A model generated the notes under the pieces. The model did not search any database, had not been told where the DNA came from, and worked only from the letters and a program-made list of their open reading frames with translations. From Dermacentor variabilis (taxonomy: Eukaryota > Arthropoda > Arachnida > Ixodida > Ixodidae), in contig NC_134568.1 in the NCBI RefSeq assembly GCF_050947875.1, forward strand, positions 203,113,729 to 203,177,728: a stretch of 64,000 bases of DNA, in the 5' to 3' direction. The first letter of the stretch is position 1; each line of letters begins with the position of its first letter. Shown here piece by piece: positions 19,410-29,190 of the stretch. The position numbers and the translations under genes are program-made.

Positions 19410-20056
19410 TGTTAGGATCGGCCTGCAGCTATTTCAGCCCGCTGCAGGTGCGTCGATCCACCCGCGGTGGGAGCGCCCTTCAGAGAACCAGCGAGGACAG
19501 CGCTAACCAACCGTGAACTTCCTTTGGAGAACTTCACTATGGCGGCGTTCACCCACCAAGCGCCTCGTTCGGAGAACAGGAGAAAGGCAGCTCTAGAATG
19601 TAGAGGCGCCGGCTGGGGTCGGGCGTGATCACCTGACTACGGGGACGCAGGACAATGGATATCACGACGACTGCGCTGCAAAGGTCGTCTGCCCTCGAGA
19701 GAGCACAGAAACCTGTGCGGCACGTGGGTGTGAGCTCTTCTCCTCCAAAAGGCGGGTAGTCTACTATGACGTCGAACGATGACGTCGAATGGAGTGCTTA
19801 TAAGCAGTGGTTGTCGGCTGCTACAGTGTGCTGGTGCTCGTCGTCGTGCGAGTGCTCGTTGTCGTGCTCGAAATGTACTCGTGAGCTGTGTGCTCGATTG
19901 ATGTATGCTTCGTCTTGCGGGCTCCATTTGGGAGTCACGCTAGACTGTGTAAATGTATCTAATGTTCAACTGTAAATACTGCAAATAAATCCTGCTCGCC
20001 TAAGTCCCCACGAAGAGTCAAGGTCCTCCCTACAGCTACGACTGCCAACTCTTACA
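19410..20056 (+). repeat. 5' LTR of the non-autonomous element
   Basis: 647 bp. TATAA at 19799-19803 and AATAAA near 19983. Just upstream of the TATA box are two TGACGTCG motifs (about 19768 and 19781), CRE/ATF-like, partly conserved in the 3' LTR. Confidence 0.85.
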
Positions 20057-20058
20057 AC

Positions 20059-20076
20059 TGGTGGCAGTGGTGGGAT
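20059..20076 (+). promoter_or_regulatory. Primer-binding site, tRNA-Leu type
   Basis: TGGTGGCAGTGGTGGGAT, one base different from the site at 9116-9133 and with the same two-base gap after the LTR. Confidence 0.65.
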
Positions 20077-20408
20077 CGGCCTACGGCTCGTACATCGGCC
20101 TGCGACTCGGAGACAGCAACGGCAGCTGACGGACGTTGGCACATGGTGACCGACCGGTATCCATATCAAGTTGGAGGCGACTTGGGATTGACCACCTCTT
20201 GCAACTGACTGGGTACGGCGGAGAATGACTGGTGATATGGGGCTGCTTCAGTGGGTAAGCGTTTGGTTTTGGCTGTAAGATTTACCAGGCTTCAATTTCT
20301 CTGTGTTTTTGGATTTGATTCGCTGGGATCTTTTAGTTGCATGCTGATTTGCGTGGGTATCGGAGCAAGTATTGTGTGACAGCAGAGCCAAAGCTTAAAT
20401 TAGCGACC

Positions 20409-20666
20409 ATGGTCCTATTGTGTTTGACAAGAGCTGACCTGTTGTGGTTGTGTGAAGAGATCGAGGTAGACGTAGAGGAGGACTTGACGGAATCAGAGAT
20501 TCGTAAAACCATTCTAGAAAGTAACAATGATTTGAAATTCATCGAACAAATGGGTAAAGAAATTCTAAACAAAAGACAGGAACGGGAATCAATTAGGCAA
20601 GAACGCCAAGAGCGTGAGCAGAAACGGCAAGAGGTTGAAAAAAAAATTGAAGCAGTGAAGGAATAG
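20409..20666 (+). pseudogene. Gag N-terminal fragment
   Basis: From ATG 20409 about 85 residues follow to a TAG at 20664. It has a helix-extension-helix start (LTRADLLWLCEEIEVDV, then LTESEIRKTILESNND) and a charged coiled coil (RQERQEREQKRQEVEKKI). The layout matches the first ~140 residues of the 9468-14039 Gag, but sequence identity is low. The frame is cut where capsid should begin. It may be a minimal Gag or a decayed one. Confidence 0.65.
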
Positions 20667-22992
20667 ATACAAAATTTGCAGCAGTTAAACGCACGAGGTC
20701 AACAGCGGCTTCAGGAATCTGTAGGCTGGACGCAGCGAAAGTGGGAGGAAGTAGACATCAGATTTCAGTCGAAAGCCGAGGAAAGTAGTAGCACCTGCGA
20801 GATTAGCAGCACGTTCATAAGTGAACTCAAATTTTAGCCGCTAACGATGCCTTAGTGGCAGCAGAGGCCGTTAAAGGCCAGAGTGAGAGCGACGAGGTGC
20901 TGCGCCACCAGAGGACTGTAGAGACAGCTAGGCCAGCTGCGAACAAATTGACACAATTACCGCGCGTGTGCGTCGCTTGTAATGTTAGCGAGGTTGCTAA
21001 CGAAGTAGAAAGTACTGCTGACCCGACAGACGCGAGCAGCCATGTCGAGTCAGATCTGCGTGCCGAAGTGAAGTGCGAGCTGGACGATGCAGTTGAGGGC
21101 AGTTCTCAGGATTGCTAGCTCCATAGCTCAAGGGAAGACAAGTGCATTGTTCAGGGATCGGTGCGGCTCTCCGCCAGTCTAGGTAGCCAAGAGAGGGGTG
21201 ATTTAGTTAAGAATCACTCAGACTGTGCGGGTAAGAGACCGATCCGGGCCTACGAAATGTGTACCGGCCAGCACGAGGCACGAGAAGGCGGCATGAAAGG
21301 AAATTCAAAGAGAAAGCGCCGTAAAAAGAAGCGCGGTAAAGATCGGAATGTGGTGAATAAAGTAACGCAGCCAAAGAGGGCGACAGGCGCGATAAAAAGA
21401 AAAGTGCGGTCGTCGTTGACGACGTGGGCGCATCAAAAACATTCGAGCCACCGGTCGAAATGAGACCGAGAAGCATGTTCTGCACGGATGCGGACAAAGG
21501 GTGCGGGGCAGTTAAGTTCCTCGTCGTTCCGTCGTTCTTTTCGGAGTGCAGCATGTAGGGCGAAGAAGCGCCAGGCGGCAAGACAAGACGAGGTGGTAGG
21601 GAGTCGAGACGCGGTCAGTCAAGTTAGTGATGAAAGCGTGGCGCCAGGACGCAAATTGGCAGGAGGCTGTAACGTCTTGGAAGAGCTGATTGAGTCAGCC
21701 CTTTTGTTGTTCCTGGGTAGCCAGAATAGCTTTCGAACCGCGACCACCTCGGGTAAGGCTCAAAAGTATGAGTCAGTCGAAAATGTTTGGAACGGGAGGG
21801 CAAGGGAGCTTCCGCTGAAGTAAAACGTATTGTTTTGTTTTATTTTTGTGCACTTGAAAATTTTCGCGATTTAAGACTAAAGTTTCTTTCAATAAGTAAG
21901 GTATGAGCTTTCTTTAAGTTTTCTTTTGAGAAGCTCCGAGGTTTGAAAGAGGTGTTGTATTTAAACAATTAGTCCCGCGAGTGTTAGTTAATGAGTAGAT
22001 AGGCTTTCTTTTTGTGTGTGTGTGAGTAACCTGAGTGTCAAGGTTATCGCTGAGAGGCCTATGGTAACGCGTGTGTGTATTAGTTAACCTTCTTTTTTAT
22101 GTGTTTTTTTATTTTCTAAGGTTAAGCGCGTAGATTTTCAGTGAGTGCATGATTTGCACTAAGAAGAGTTCGTAGTTCCATCAGCGCGTGTCCTGTGCGG
22201 ACAGAAGGAAGCAGAAAGTTTATGACTGCGTTTCTCGTGGGTGTTGAGGGCAGCCGTATTCTGACTTCTCTAGTACGCGTGCGTAGAACGAGTTATTAGC
22301 AGACGCATTCTTTAAGGGTTCTGCGGAGTGCGTAAGTTACGCAAATTTAGTTGCTCGTTTAAGGTACGTTTCCTGTATAGACTAAGGAACAAATGTGAGT
22401 AAGCGTGATGAAATGCTTACGTACGACGCAAGTACGCGTTCTGAATAGAGACCACAAAGCTAGCGCGATTGTGATTACGTACCTGTGGAGTTGGCCAGAC
22501 GGTTCATTGGCAACCGTACATGAGTAAGTACGCCACTGTGATAGGGTAAGAACAGACTGTTCGTCAAGCTAGCCTGCTTAAGACATGTTCGGGTATTGGT
22601 AGTTGAGAGCCTTCGGTTCAGTTCTGCGTAAACCTTTACACTTGTGCAGCGCGACGGTCGGGTTTGGTCGAACTCAAGAGGAACGTGAACGCGCGCTTTG
22701 GCGGCACGAAATTTTGGGGCAAAATTTGGGGTTTCCCAGTGGAGTGACTTGCATTGAAAATTTTGATAGGAAGCCTGGTGGGTTAACAGCTTATTCCGGG
22801 CGTTTGAACGCTGAGCGGTATTGTGTTGCCGGGATCGACTCTTCTATGCCAGTTGTTGTGAGATGGTTGGAGGCATTCCAAGTGCGCAGGGGTTGCAGAG
22901 AGCAAAGCCATCCTCTTGCTCGCCAGCCATTCTCTTCCTGCCCAGCGGTTGCCAGCACTGGCCAGGCGAGATTTTCCGGGCCATGGAGGAGC
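20667..22992 (+). other. Pol-less interior of the non-autonomous LTR element
   Basis: Contains disconnected frames: 20855-21118 (acidic, no domain), 21161-21463 (a very basic KRKRRKKKRGKDR patch) and 22603-22998. None shows RT, integrase or protease motifs. The second half (21.83-22.6 kb) is AT-rich and non-coding. The last bases (ATGGAGGAGC) before 22993 are the polypurine-tract candidate. Confidence 0.6.
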
Positions 22993-23664
22993 TGTTAGGA
23001 TCGGCCTGCAGCTAATTCAACCCGCTGCAGGTGCGTCGATCCACCCGCGGTGGGGGCGCCCTTCAGAGAACCAGCGAGGACAGCGCTAACCAACCGTGAA
23101 CTTCCTTTGGAGAACTTCACTACGGCGGCGTTCATCCACCAAGCGCCTCGTTCGGAGAACAGGAGAAAGGCAGCCCTGGAATTTAGAGGCGCCGGCTGGG
23201 GTCGGGCGTGACCACCTGACTACGGGGACGCAGGACAATGGATACCACGACGACTGCGTGGTACTGCGTGGACTGCGTGCTACCACGACGACTGAGGTCG
23301 TCTGCCCTCGAGAGAGCATTGAAACCTGTGCGGCACAGTGGGTGTGAGCACTCCTCCTCTAAAAGGCGGGTAGTCTACTATGACGTCGAACGACGACGTC
23401 GAATGGAGTGCTTATAAGCGGTGGTTGTCGGCTGCTACAGTATGCTGGTGCTCGTCGTCGTGCGAGTGCTCGTTGTCGTGCTCGAAATGTACTCGTGAGC
23501 TGTGTGTTCGATTGCTGTATGCTTCGTCTTGCGGGCTACGTTTGGGAGTCACGCTAGACTGTGTAAATGTATCTCATGTTCAACTGTAAATACTGCAAAT
23601 AAATCGTCTAAGTCCCGACGAAGAGTCAAGGTCCTCCCTACAGCTACGACTGCCAACTCTTACA
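22993..23664 (+). repeat. 3' LTR of the non-autonomous element
   Basis: 672 bp, colinear with 19410-20056. It carries an extra ~30-bp local duplication of the CCACGACGACTGCGTGGTACTG area near 23245-23295 and lacks a few bases near the AATAAA. Confidence 0.85.
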
Positions 23665-23668
23665 GCGC

Positions 23669-24109
23669 AAGCCTTGAAAGAGCGTCTGCTTGAAAACAGC
23701 CAATGGCAGCCATGCGGAGATTCACCTCCCCTGCTTTAGGCACTGCAAACAAATTCTTCGAAACGGTTGCGCGGTAAGACAGTAGTAGAGTCAAGCCCAG
23801 ATGCATCTAGCCGCTGGCACAGCTAAGAAGATAAGCGGTTATGTAACAAATGATGCCCTCTCTCGCACATGTTCCAGATGTATGATGCATGTTTTGTATT
23901 TTTTACTATTCCGCATCGACTTGAACCGTGGGAAAAGATTGCTCTTCTTGTCATATCGGAATAAACGGCTGATGACGGCGTGTTCTTCGGCAACAGGCGC
24001 GAGCGGCTGCTGACGAAACGCTTTTTCTGAGCGCCGTCGCCAGCCGCTGCCGGTAATGTCAGAGCCGAGCAAAGGCTGAAGCCCTTTCTCGTAAGTGAAG
24101 TGAAGGCGC
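23669..24109. other. Gene-free stretch
   Basis: Interior of the DNA transposon on the right side of the LTR insertion. No coding motif seen. Confidence 0.4.
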
Positions 24110-24489
24110 GGCGCTGGCGATGTTTTTACAAATCACTCATGAGAGCGCTGTAATCGTGGCGCATTCGGGTGCGAAGAGCTTGCTGTTACGCGGTCTTTTT
24201 TAAACTCCGCGGGCTTTCGTTCTTCCCGATTAAAAACGGCCGCGCTAAGTCTATTTCGTTGGAAGTACCTGCGTTGGGCGATATTTGTGAAGCTCCACAA
24301 CTTTCCTATTGACGCCTGAACGTTTCAAGCGATATTTAAAAAGTTAATTTATCTCGGCTAATTACCGTAAAAAAGACGAGCAAAAATGGTACTGTAAGTT
24401 TAGATAAACGCTAACGACATCCGCGCGATATCTGTTCTGTAGAACGCATAGGTTTTTTCAAAATCTTGGTCCAAGTTAGCTGAAACACC

Positions 24490-24492
<3 letters not shown>
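24110..24492 (-). repeat. Right long inverted repeat with CACCCTG end
   Basis: Inverted copy of 15772-16110, plus about 50 bp ending GCTGAAACACCCTG. A related terminus (CACAGGGTGTTTCC) is seen at 45768-45781. Confidence 0.75.

Positions 24493-24559
<67 letters not shown>
24493..24559. repeat. (TA)n microsatellite
   Basis: About 33 TA units directly abutting the transposon end. The transposon probably targets TA, and the tract may have expanded from that site. Confidence 0.95.
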
Positions 24560-24565
<6 letters not shown>

Positions 24566-24985
24566 ATAAAAGCACACAACTGTACTTTTCGTTTTCACCA
24601 CGGCTCACAAATGTTAAACAATATCGCTCAGCGCACGACGCGCCTGCATGAATGGGAAGTCCCTCGAAGATTATCGATGGTTCTCTCCGTTGTCTGTTGT
24701 CACCGAAGCTTGCGTTATGTGATCGTATGCGGGACGCGTATTGCGTAGTACTTTCTGGAATAGACGCGAGCACCAGCGATTACCCTGGAACCTTCGATAG
24801 CTCATGTATAAAAGCCGACGCCCTTCACCCGCTGATCAGATTTCGATGATCGCCAACTGTGTTCGCCGTTATCGTTGTGCTTTGAGTGCAGCCTGTTTCG
24901 GTGGGCACAGGTCCGGCCAATAAAGAGTTCGTTTCGTCATTCACAGTTTTGCTACTGTGTTCTTGAACGTTACTGCAACACGATA
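24560..24985 (+). repeat. LTR-like remnant (candidate)
   Basis: The order of signals is LTR-like: GTATAAAAGC at about 24804 and CAATAAAG at about 24918, followed by TTCACAGTTTTGCTACTGTG near 24943-24963. It could be the 3' LTR of the gypsy whose gag begins at 7.7 kb, or a solo LTR. No matching partner was found in the window, so this rests on pattern alone. Confidence 0.4.
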
Positions 24986-24999
24986 TATATAACAAGACT

Positions 25000-25390
25000 G
25001 CCACGGCCGACAGCGTATTTTCCTTTCATTTTGTACTCTAATAAAACCACTACTGAATCTCCTTTATGTTGTTGTTTAAATATGCAACAATAGCTCAACT
25101 AAGAGATTTTAAGCAGGCTGTCGCACTGCGCGGTTACCCGTCATTCGCGCTCAAGAACGAACCCACGATCACAAAGCCAAGTTTGCCTTTCATAGCCGAA
25201 TCTGGTTAGCGCTATCCAGACTGATGCTGGGCTTTTCGAAACGTGCATTGCGCCCGCAGTTGTGCTATCTGTGCCTTTAGTATGCGTAAATGATTGTCTT
25301 GAGGCGAACAATGAAACATTGTAGTAGCAGGCAGCAAGAAGCGTCCGAAAAGGTACGCTAACGTCCTGCAAACCACGGCAGATATACAGA
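25000..25390 (+). repeat. Dispersed repeat, uninterrupted copy
   Basis: Colinear with 27570-27780 plus 28990-29190. Shared blocks include TTTTAAGCAGGCTGTCGCACTG, CACAAAGCCAA, GATGCTGGGCTTTTCGAAACG and CCACGGCAGATATACAGAAG. It serves as the empty-site reference for the element at 27781-28989. No coding motif. Confidence 0.75.
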
Positions 25391-25641
25391 AGTCACCTTC
25401 GCAATATCGGTTAACGCTCTTTCTTCTCGTTCTTACATAACGAGTGTCTCGAATCCGGCAACATTGATGCCTTCAAGTAGCATATGCGGGTTTATTGACC
25501 GTTTGCCTTCACCCAGAAAGATCACGTACTCGTGACGCCTGCGGCAGAAAGGATGTTCCACATCCGCCGCCAAGGTTTGTGAGTGGTGGCACTGGCTAAC
25601 ACTACCAAGGTTAGTTCTAGTAGTAACAAATAAATACCGAA

Positions 25642-25912
25642 GAAAGTGGATGAGGAAACCGCGCCGCAGTAACTCAATTGGTTAGAGCATCGCACGCGTA
25701 ATGCGAAGACGTGGGATCGTTCCCCACCTGCGGCAAGTTTTTTCATCCACTTTCATTGTCATTAATTTATGATTTCTTTAATTCAGTTACTAAGTACAAG
25801 TAATTTCCCCTGGGTTTTTCTTGGTGTCTTTGTTTGTTGGGGGTCTTCTCATGATATGATTTTAAAAAATCGAGCTCCTCGGTTAACACCCTTTCGTCTC
25901 GTTCTTATATAT
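25642..25912 (+). mobile_element. tRNA-Thr-derived repeat
   Basis: The tRNA-like core is flanked by a 12-bp inverted pair, GAAAGTGGATGA (25642-25653) and TCATCCACTTTC (25743-25754). A 3' body follows (CATTAATTTATGATTTC ... CTCGGTTAACACCC) up to a TA repeat. A decayed relative sits at 33585-33720. Confidence 0.55.
25663..25735 (+). tRNA. tRNA-Thr(CGU)-like sequence, probably a SINE head
   Basis: 73 nt folds as a tRNA: acceptor GCCGCAG/CTGCGGC, D arm ACTC/GAGC with one mismatch at 10-25, anticodon arm TCGCA/TGCGA with loop CGCGTAA (anticodon CGT), T arm GTGGG/CCCAC with loop ATCGTTC. Base 33 is G instead of the near-universal U, so it is probably not a working tRNA. Conserved 3' flanking sequence and a decayed second copy at 33.6 kb point to a tRNA-derived repeat. 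Confidence 0.5.
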
Positions 25913-26148
25913 ATATAATTTGGCGAGCCGCAGGAGCGCGGCGACCAGCTCATGCCATAGCGCATGCGCACAAGCGCCCGGCTTTGAGCCCTCTTTCGCA
26001 TGGCGAAAGTACACTCAGGCGTATCGGACTAGGCCATGGGGAGTCACCATATTGCGGCTAAAGTCCCTAGATCGGCTTTTGCCAAGTAGTGACATGTTCC
26101 TCCTCTCCTAACACACTTTCCCTTCCGGCTCGCGTCGGCCGCCATGTA

Positions 26149-26406
26149 CGCTCTTAAGCAAAATTACACCCTTTTGCCACACAATAATAATCGTCATCTG
26201 TCTTGTCCGCATTTCCTTTCTTTAACGCGGCGAGCCCGGTACTTCCCAGTAACGAACGGCATGAGCGTTATCAGCATGACATAGCATTCCCGACAAGAAA
26301 GTAGCGGGCGCGGCGTTTTTAAGAAAGGAAACGCAAGCAAGGCAGATGACGATTATTGTTGTGTGGCAGAGATACACCCCAAAGGGTGTAACTTTGCCTA
26401 AGAGTG
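26149..26406. mobile_element. Palindromic MITE, TA-flanked
   Basis: 258 bp, ends CGCTCTTAAGCAAAATTACACCC and, inverted, GGGTGTAACTTTGCCTAAGAGTG, flanked by TA on both sides (26147-26148, 26407-26408). The whole element folds back on itself. Same family as 52502-52811. No coding capacity; likely moved by a Tc1/mariner transposase. Confidence 0.85.
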
Positions 26407-26639
26407 TACTTCTTAACGCGCTCCCGCGGCGCGGTTGTACGCGCTGTATGCACATGAACGGTATGCATTTGCAGTCACGGCTTTGGTGCGAGAGGCAGTA
26501 AGGAAACGTGGCAAATTAGTTAGGTACTGACAGAAAGGTGAACGTGCGAGTAATGCGTTCCAGCTGTTATTTACGTGCTGTTTTGTCGTAGGCAGTACAA
26601 GCGGTGAAACTGCGTAGTCGTAGTGCGGCTGCTTAGTTC

Positions 26640-27106
26640 GCGAGAGAGCAGTGCACGCGCGCATTTCAAAGCGAAAACTTTACTGGCCCCGAACTTGCGA
26701 TTTCGCCGTGGCTGTGCTCCGAGGAGGCACATGACGTCACAACACGCGCCTCGCCGCCGATACTTCTCTCTCTCGCTCCTTAGTCACTACTGCGCATGCG
26801 CCACTCGTAGCACCGAGCCACAGGTGTTCGCCGTTGCGCCGTGCCTTTCCGCCGCCGCCATTTGCTATGACGTCACACCGTGTTCCTCGTCGTTGCGCTC
26901 GCCTCCGCTCGCTTCGCCAGCTGCGTCGGATGCCTGATAACTTGTCGGAGGATTGACAAGGAAAGCTCGCGTGCGCCGCAACCACAGTTGAGGCGGCAAT
27001 ATGGACTGCGACAATTCTGATAAGCAAGAGGAGGCCTGGAATCGACATCGGAACGAGATGAAGAGGAAACGAATCGCCCAGGAGACAGACGAACAGCGCG
27101 CCGAAT
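26640..27106 (+). other. CpG-rich promoter-like segment with a short ORF
   Basis: GC- and CpG-rich sequence holds two perfect CRE palindromes (TGACGTCA at 26732-26739 and 26868-26875) and a GCCGCCATTTG YY1-like box. ATG at 27001 opens a 35-codon frame (MDCDNSDKQEEAWNRHRN, then EMKRKRIAQETDEQRAE) ended by TGA at 27106, with the frame continuing LAKHRNIARQ. The basic style resembles repetitive arthropod gene families. It is probably the 5' end of a repeated, dead gene copy. Confidence 0.4.
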
Positions 27107-27780
27107 GACTGGCTAAACACCGCAACATAGCCAGACAGCCAGACTAACCTGGACTTGCAATCAAGATTAACCAAGGCTAGCCATGCTATGTCTTAGCTTT
27201 TCGCTACGTATATCCTGGCATAGCCGAGCTAAGCCACTGCCAATTTTTTTTTGTATATGCAGAATGTTATTGCAGATGTTTCGATCAGTCGCTCGTATGT
27301 AATACAATTCAGAACTGGGCCTGCAGCTTCGTATATAAAGTGTGTTATTGCAGATGTTTGCAACGGTCACTCGCCTGCGGCAATATTCATAACTGTGCCT
27401 GAACACTCGCGTGCAAGCGGTGCAAACTTATTTTCGCACTTAGTAAACAGTGCGCATTGCTCTTCCGTCGTATCCTTGCTCGCCATCCTCAGTCCCTCCC
27501 CTTGCCATCTTCTCCCTATCCCTTCTATTTCTGCCGGCCCTAGCTTGTGGGAACGAAAGCTCAGATAGCAACTGCCGTGGCCGGCAGCGTCTTTTCCTTT
27601 CATTTTGTTGTCTAAAAAACAACTACCGAATCTCCTATATGTTGTTTTGTTTAAATATTCAACTATAGCTAAACTAAGCGATTTTAAGCAGGATGTCGCA
27701 CTGCGCAGTTACGAGTTATTCGCGCTCAGGAACAAACCCGCGACCACAAAGCCAAATTTGCCGCTCATAGCCGAATCTGG

Positions 27781-28989
27781 GGTGCTATGACGTAGCGCTA
27801 TTCCAAATGTTTCTATTCCAATTCTGCACTCAGCCCTCCGCGATTGGTCAAAAACTTTTTTGGACCACCCCCACTTCGCCCGTCTGTCCCGCAACGTCAC
27901 GAAAACCGCGATAGCTAGCTCCGCATCTGATATGAAGTGTGCACACTGATTTTGCATGATTGGACCGAACAAAAGAATAGTTATTTCTGAGTCGACGCCT
28001 TTTCTCCATTAGTCCTCGGCTATTGGTCAAAACATTTAGGGCTGCACCCACTTCACCCGCCTGTCACGCGACGTCACAAAAGCGCGAAAACTCACGCGTC
28101 AAAGTGACGCGTACATGTTAAAGATGCATTAATATGCCGAACAAAATGAACTTTTTTTCTGAATAGCCACAGGCTGCCCCGTTCCGAAAGGAATAAAAGA
28201 TGGCTGCCGCCGATCACCCAGTCACTGGGTACTCGCACCTGCCGGAGAGCATGGGTTTATTTGCGTATAATAAACTTCTTGGGTGGCCGTGTAACGTTTT
28301 CGAGCACTTTTGGCGCATTTAAGACCTCATTCTGCCAAATGTTCTTTGTTGAGAATCCGTTTTAGCGTCATTCTTAAGCTTCCGTTGCATGCCGCCACGA
28401 TTTTCGACCAGCCACCGCAAGCTAAGGGAAAGCGGACCAATCGCAGGTGCCGGCACCACCCTCTTTATCCGGTTCTCGATTTTCAGTGCACTGGCTCGGC
28501 CCCATCGAATCCCTCTACACTTGAGCATGCTCCTCACCTCTTGTTAGCCAATAAGATAAGTCAAACAGCTCAGTGTAGACAATGTTATTCGTTTTTAAAG
28601 CAAACAAAAAATTAAATTATGGGGTTTTACGTGCCAAAACCATTTTCTGATTATGAGGCGGAAATTTCGACCACCTAGGGTTCTTCACCGTGAACCTAAA
28701 TCTAAGTACCACGGGTGTTTTCGCATATAGCCTCCATCGAAATGTGGCCGCCATGGCCGGGATTCGATCCAGCGACCTCGTGCTCAGCAGCCCAACACCA
28801 TAGCCACTGAGCAACCATGGCAGGTAAACCAAACAAACGTGACCTCCTATAAATGAGGAGAGCATCATGATTGGTCTCTTCAGACAATCCTGCGGGTCAC
28901 CGCCCGATGCTTGCGTCGGCGGTTACGCAAATTTGACGGCAGGAAATTGGAATAAAAATATATTGGAATAGTTTTGCGTTATGGGGACC
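27781..28989. mobile_element. Non-autonomous DNA element with 4-bp CTGG duplication
   Basis: 1209 bp, inserted in the repeat copy. CTGG is duplicated at 27777-27780 and 28990-28993, judged against the empty site at 25190-25200. Ends are imperfect inverted repeats: GGTGCTATGACG...GCTATTCCAA and, on the other strand, GGTCCCCATAACG...ACTATTCCAA. No transposase frame. A SINE sits inside. The superfamily is not assigned. Confidence 0.65.
28614..28823 (-). mobile_element. tRNA-derived SINE
   Basis: Minus-strand copy: head CCATGGTTGCTCAGTGGCTATGG near 28800-28822, B box near 28764, body and a GTTTTGGCACGTAAAACCCC end at 28620-28640. It lies inside the 27781-28989 element, so it inserted later. Confidence 0.85.
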
Positions 28990-29190
28990 CTGGTTAGCGC
29001 TATTCACACTGATGCTGGGCTTTTCGAAACGTGCATTGCACCCGCAGTTGTGCTACCTGTACCTTTAATATGCGTAAATCATTGTCTTGAGGCGAACAAC
29101 GAAACACTGCCGCAGCAGGCAGCAAGAAGTGTCTGGAAAGGTACGCCGACTTCCAGCAAACCACGGCAGATATACAGAAGTCACCTTCGC

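Larger units (their letters stand above)
19410..23664 (+). mobile_element. Non-autonomous LTR retrotransposon (no pol)
   Basis: Two LTRs (19410-20056 and 22993-23664) flank 2.9 kb of internal DNA, and GCGC is duplicated at 19406-19409 and 23665-23668. The LTRs begin TGTTAGGATCGG and end ACTCTTACA. A tRNA-Leu-type primer site lies two bases inside, as in the Gmr1-like element. The interior codes only for a Gag N-terminus and has no protease, integrase or RT motifs. The LTRs differ by several substitutions and by a short local duplication near 23260-23300, so this copy is older than the 8451 element. Confidence 0.85.
15772..24492 (-). mobile_element. DNA transposon with ~330-bp inverted ends (inferred bounds)
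   Basis: Sequence at 15772-16110 reappears in inverted orientation at about 24110-24442. The shared blocks include the CAGAACAG end, GTTTATCTAAACTTACAGTACC, GTTCAGGCGTCAATAGGAAA and CGAATGCGCCACGATTACAGCG. The right copy extends outward about 50 bp to a CACCCTG terminus at 24486-24492 followed by TA repeats. On the left that tip is replaced by (CATA)n. A mariner-superfamily transposase fossil (16570-17470) lies inside on the minus strand. The LTR element at 19410-23664 is a later insertion, so the original element would be about 4.4 kb. That both ends belong to one element is inference. Confidence 0.6.
27570..29190 (+). repeat. Dispersed repeat, interrupted copy
   Basis: Second copy of the family at 25000-25390. 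Bases 27570-27780 match the first part and 28990-29190 the second. The element at 27781-28989 is inserted between them. Confidence 0.75.

Noticed and set aside
19766..19975. 69-codon frame conserved in both LTRs of the second element
   Set aside because: It overlaps the CRE/TATA promoter and the transcript start, has no domain, and its conservation follows from LTR duplication.
24411..24773. 120-codon minus frame with YIYI repeats
   Set aside because: Product of the (TA)n tract.
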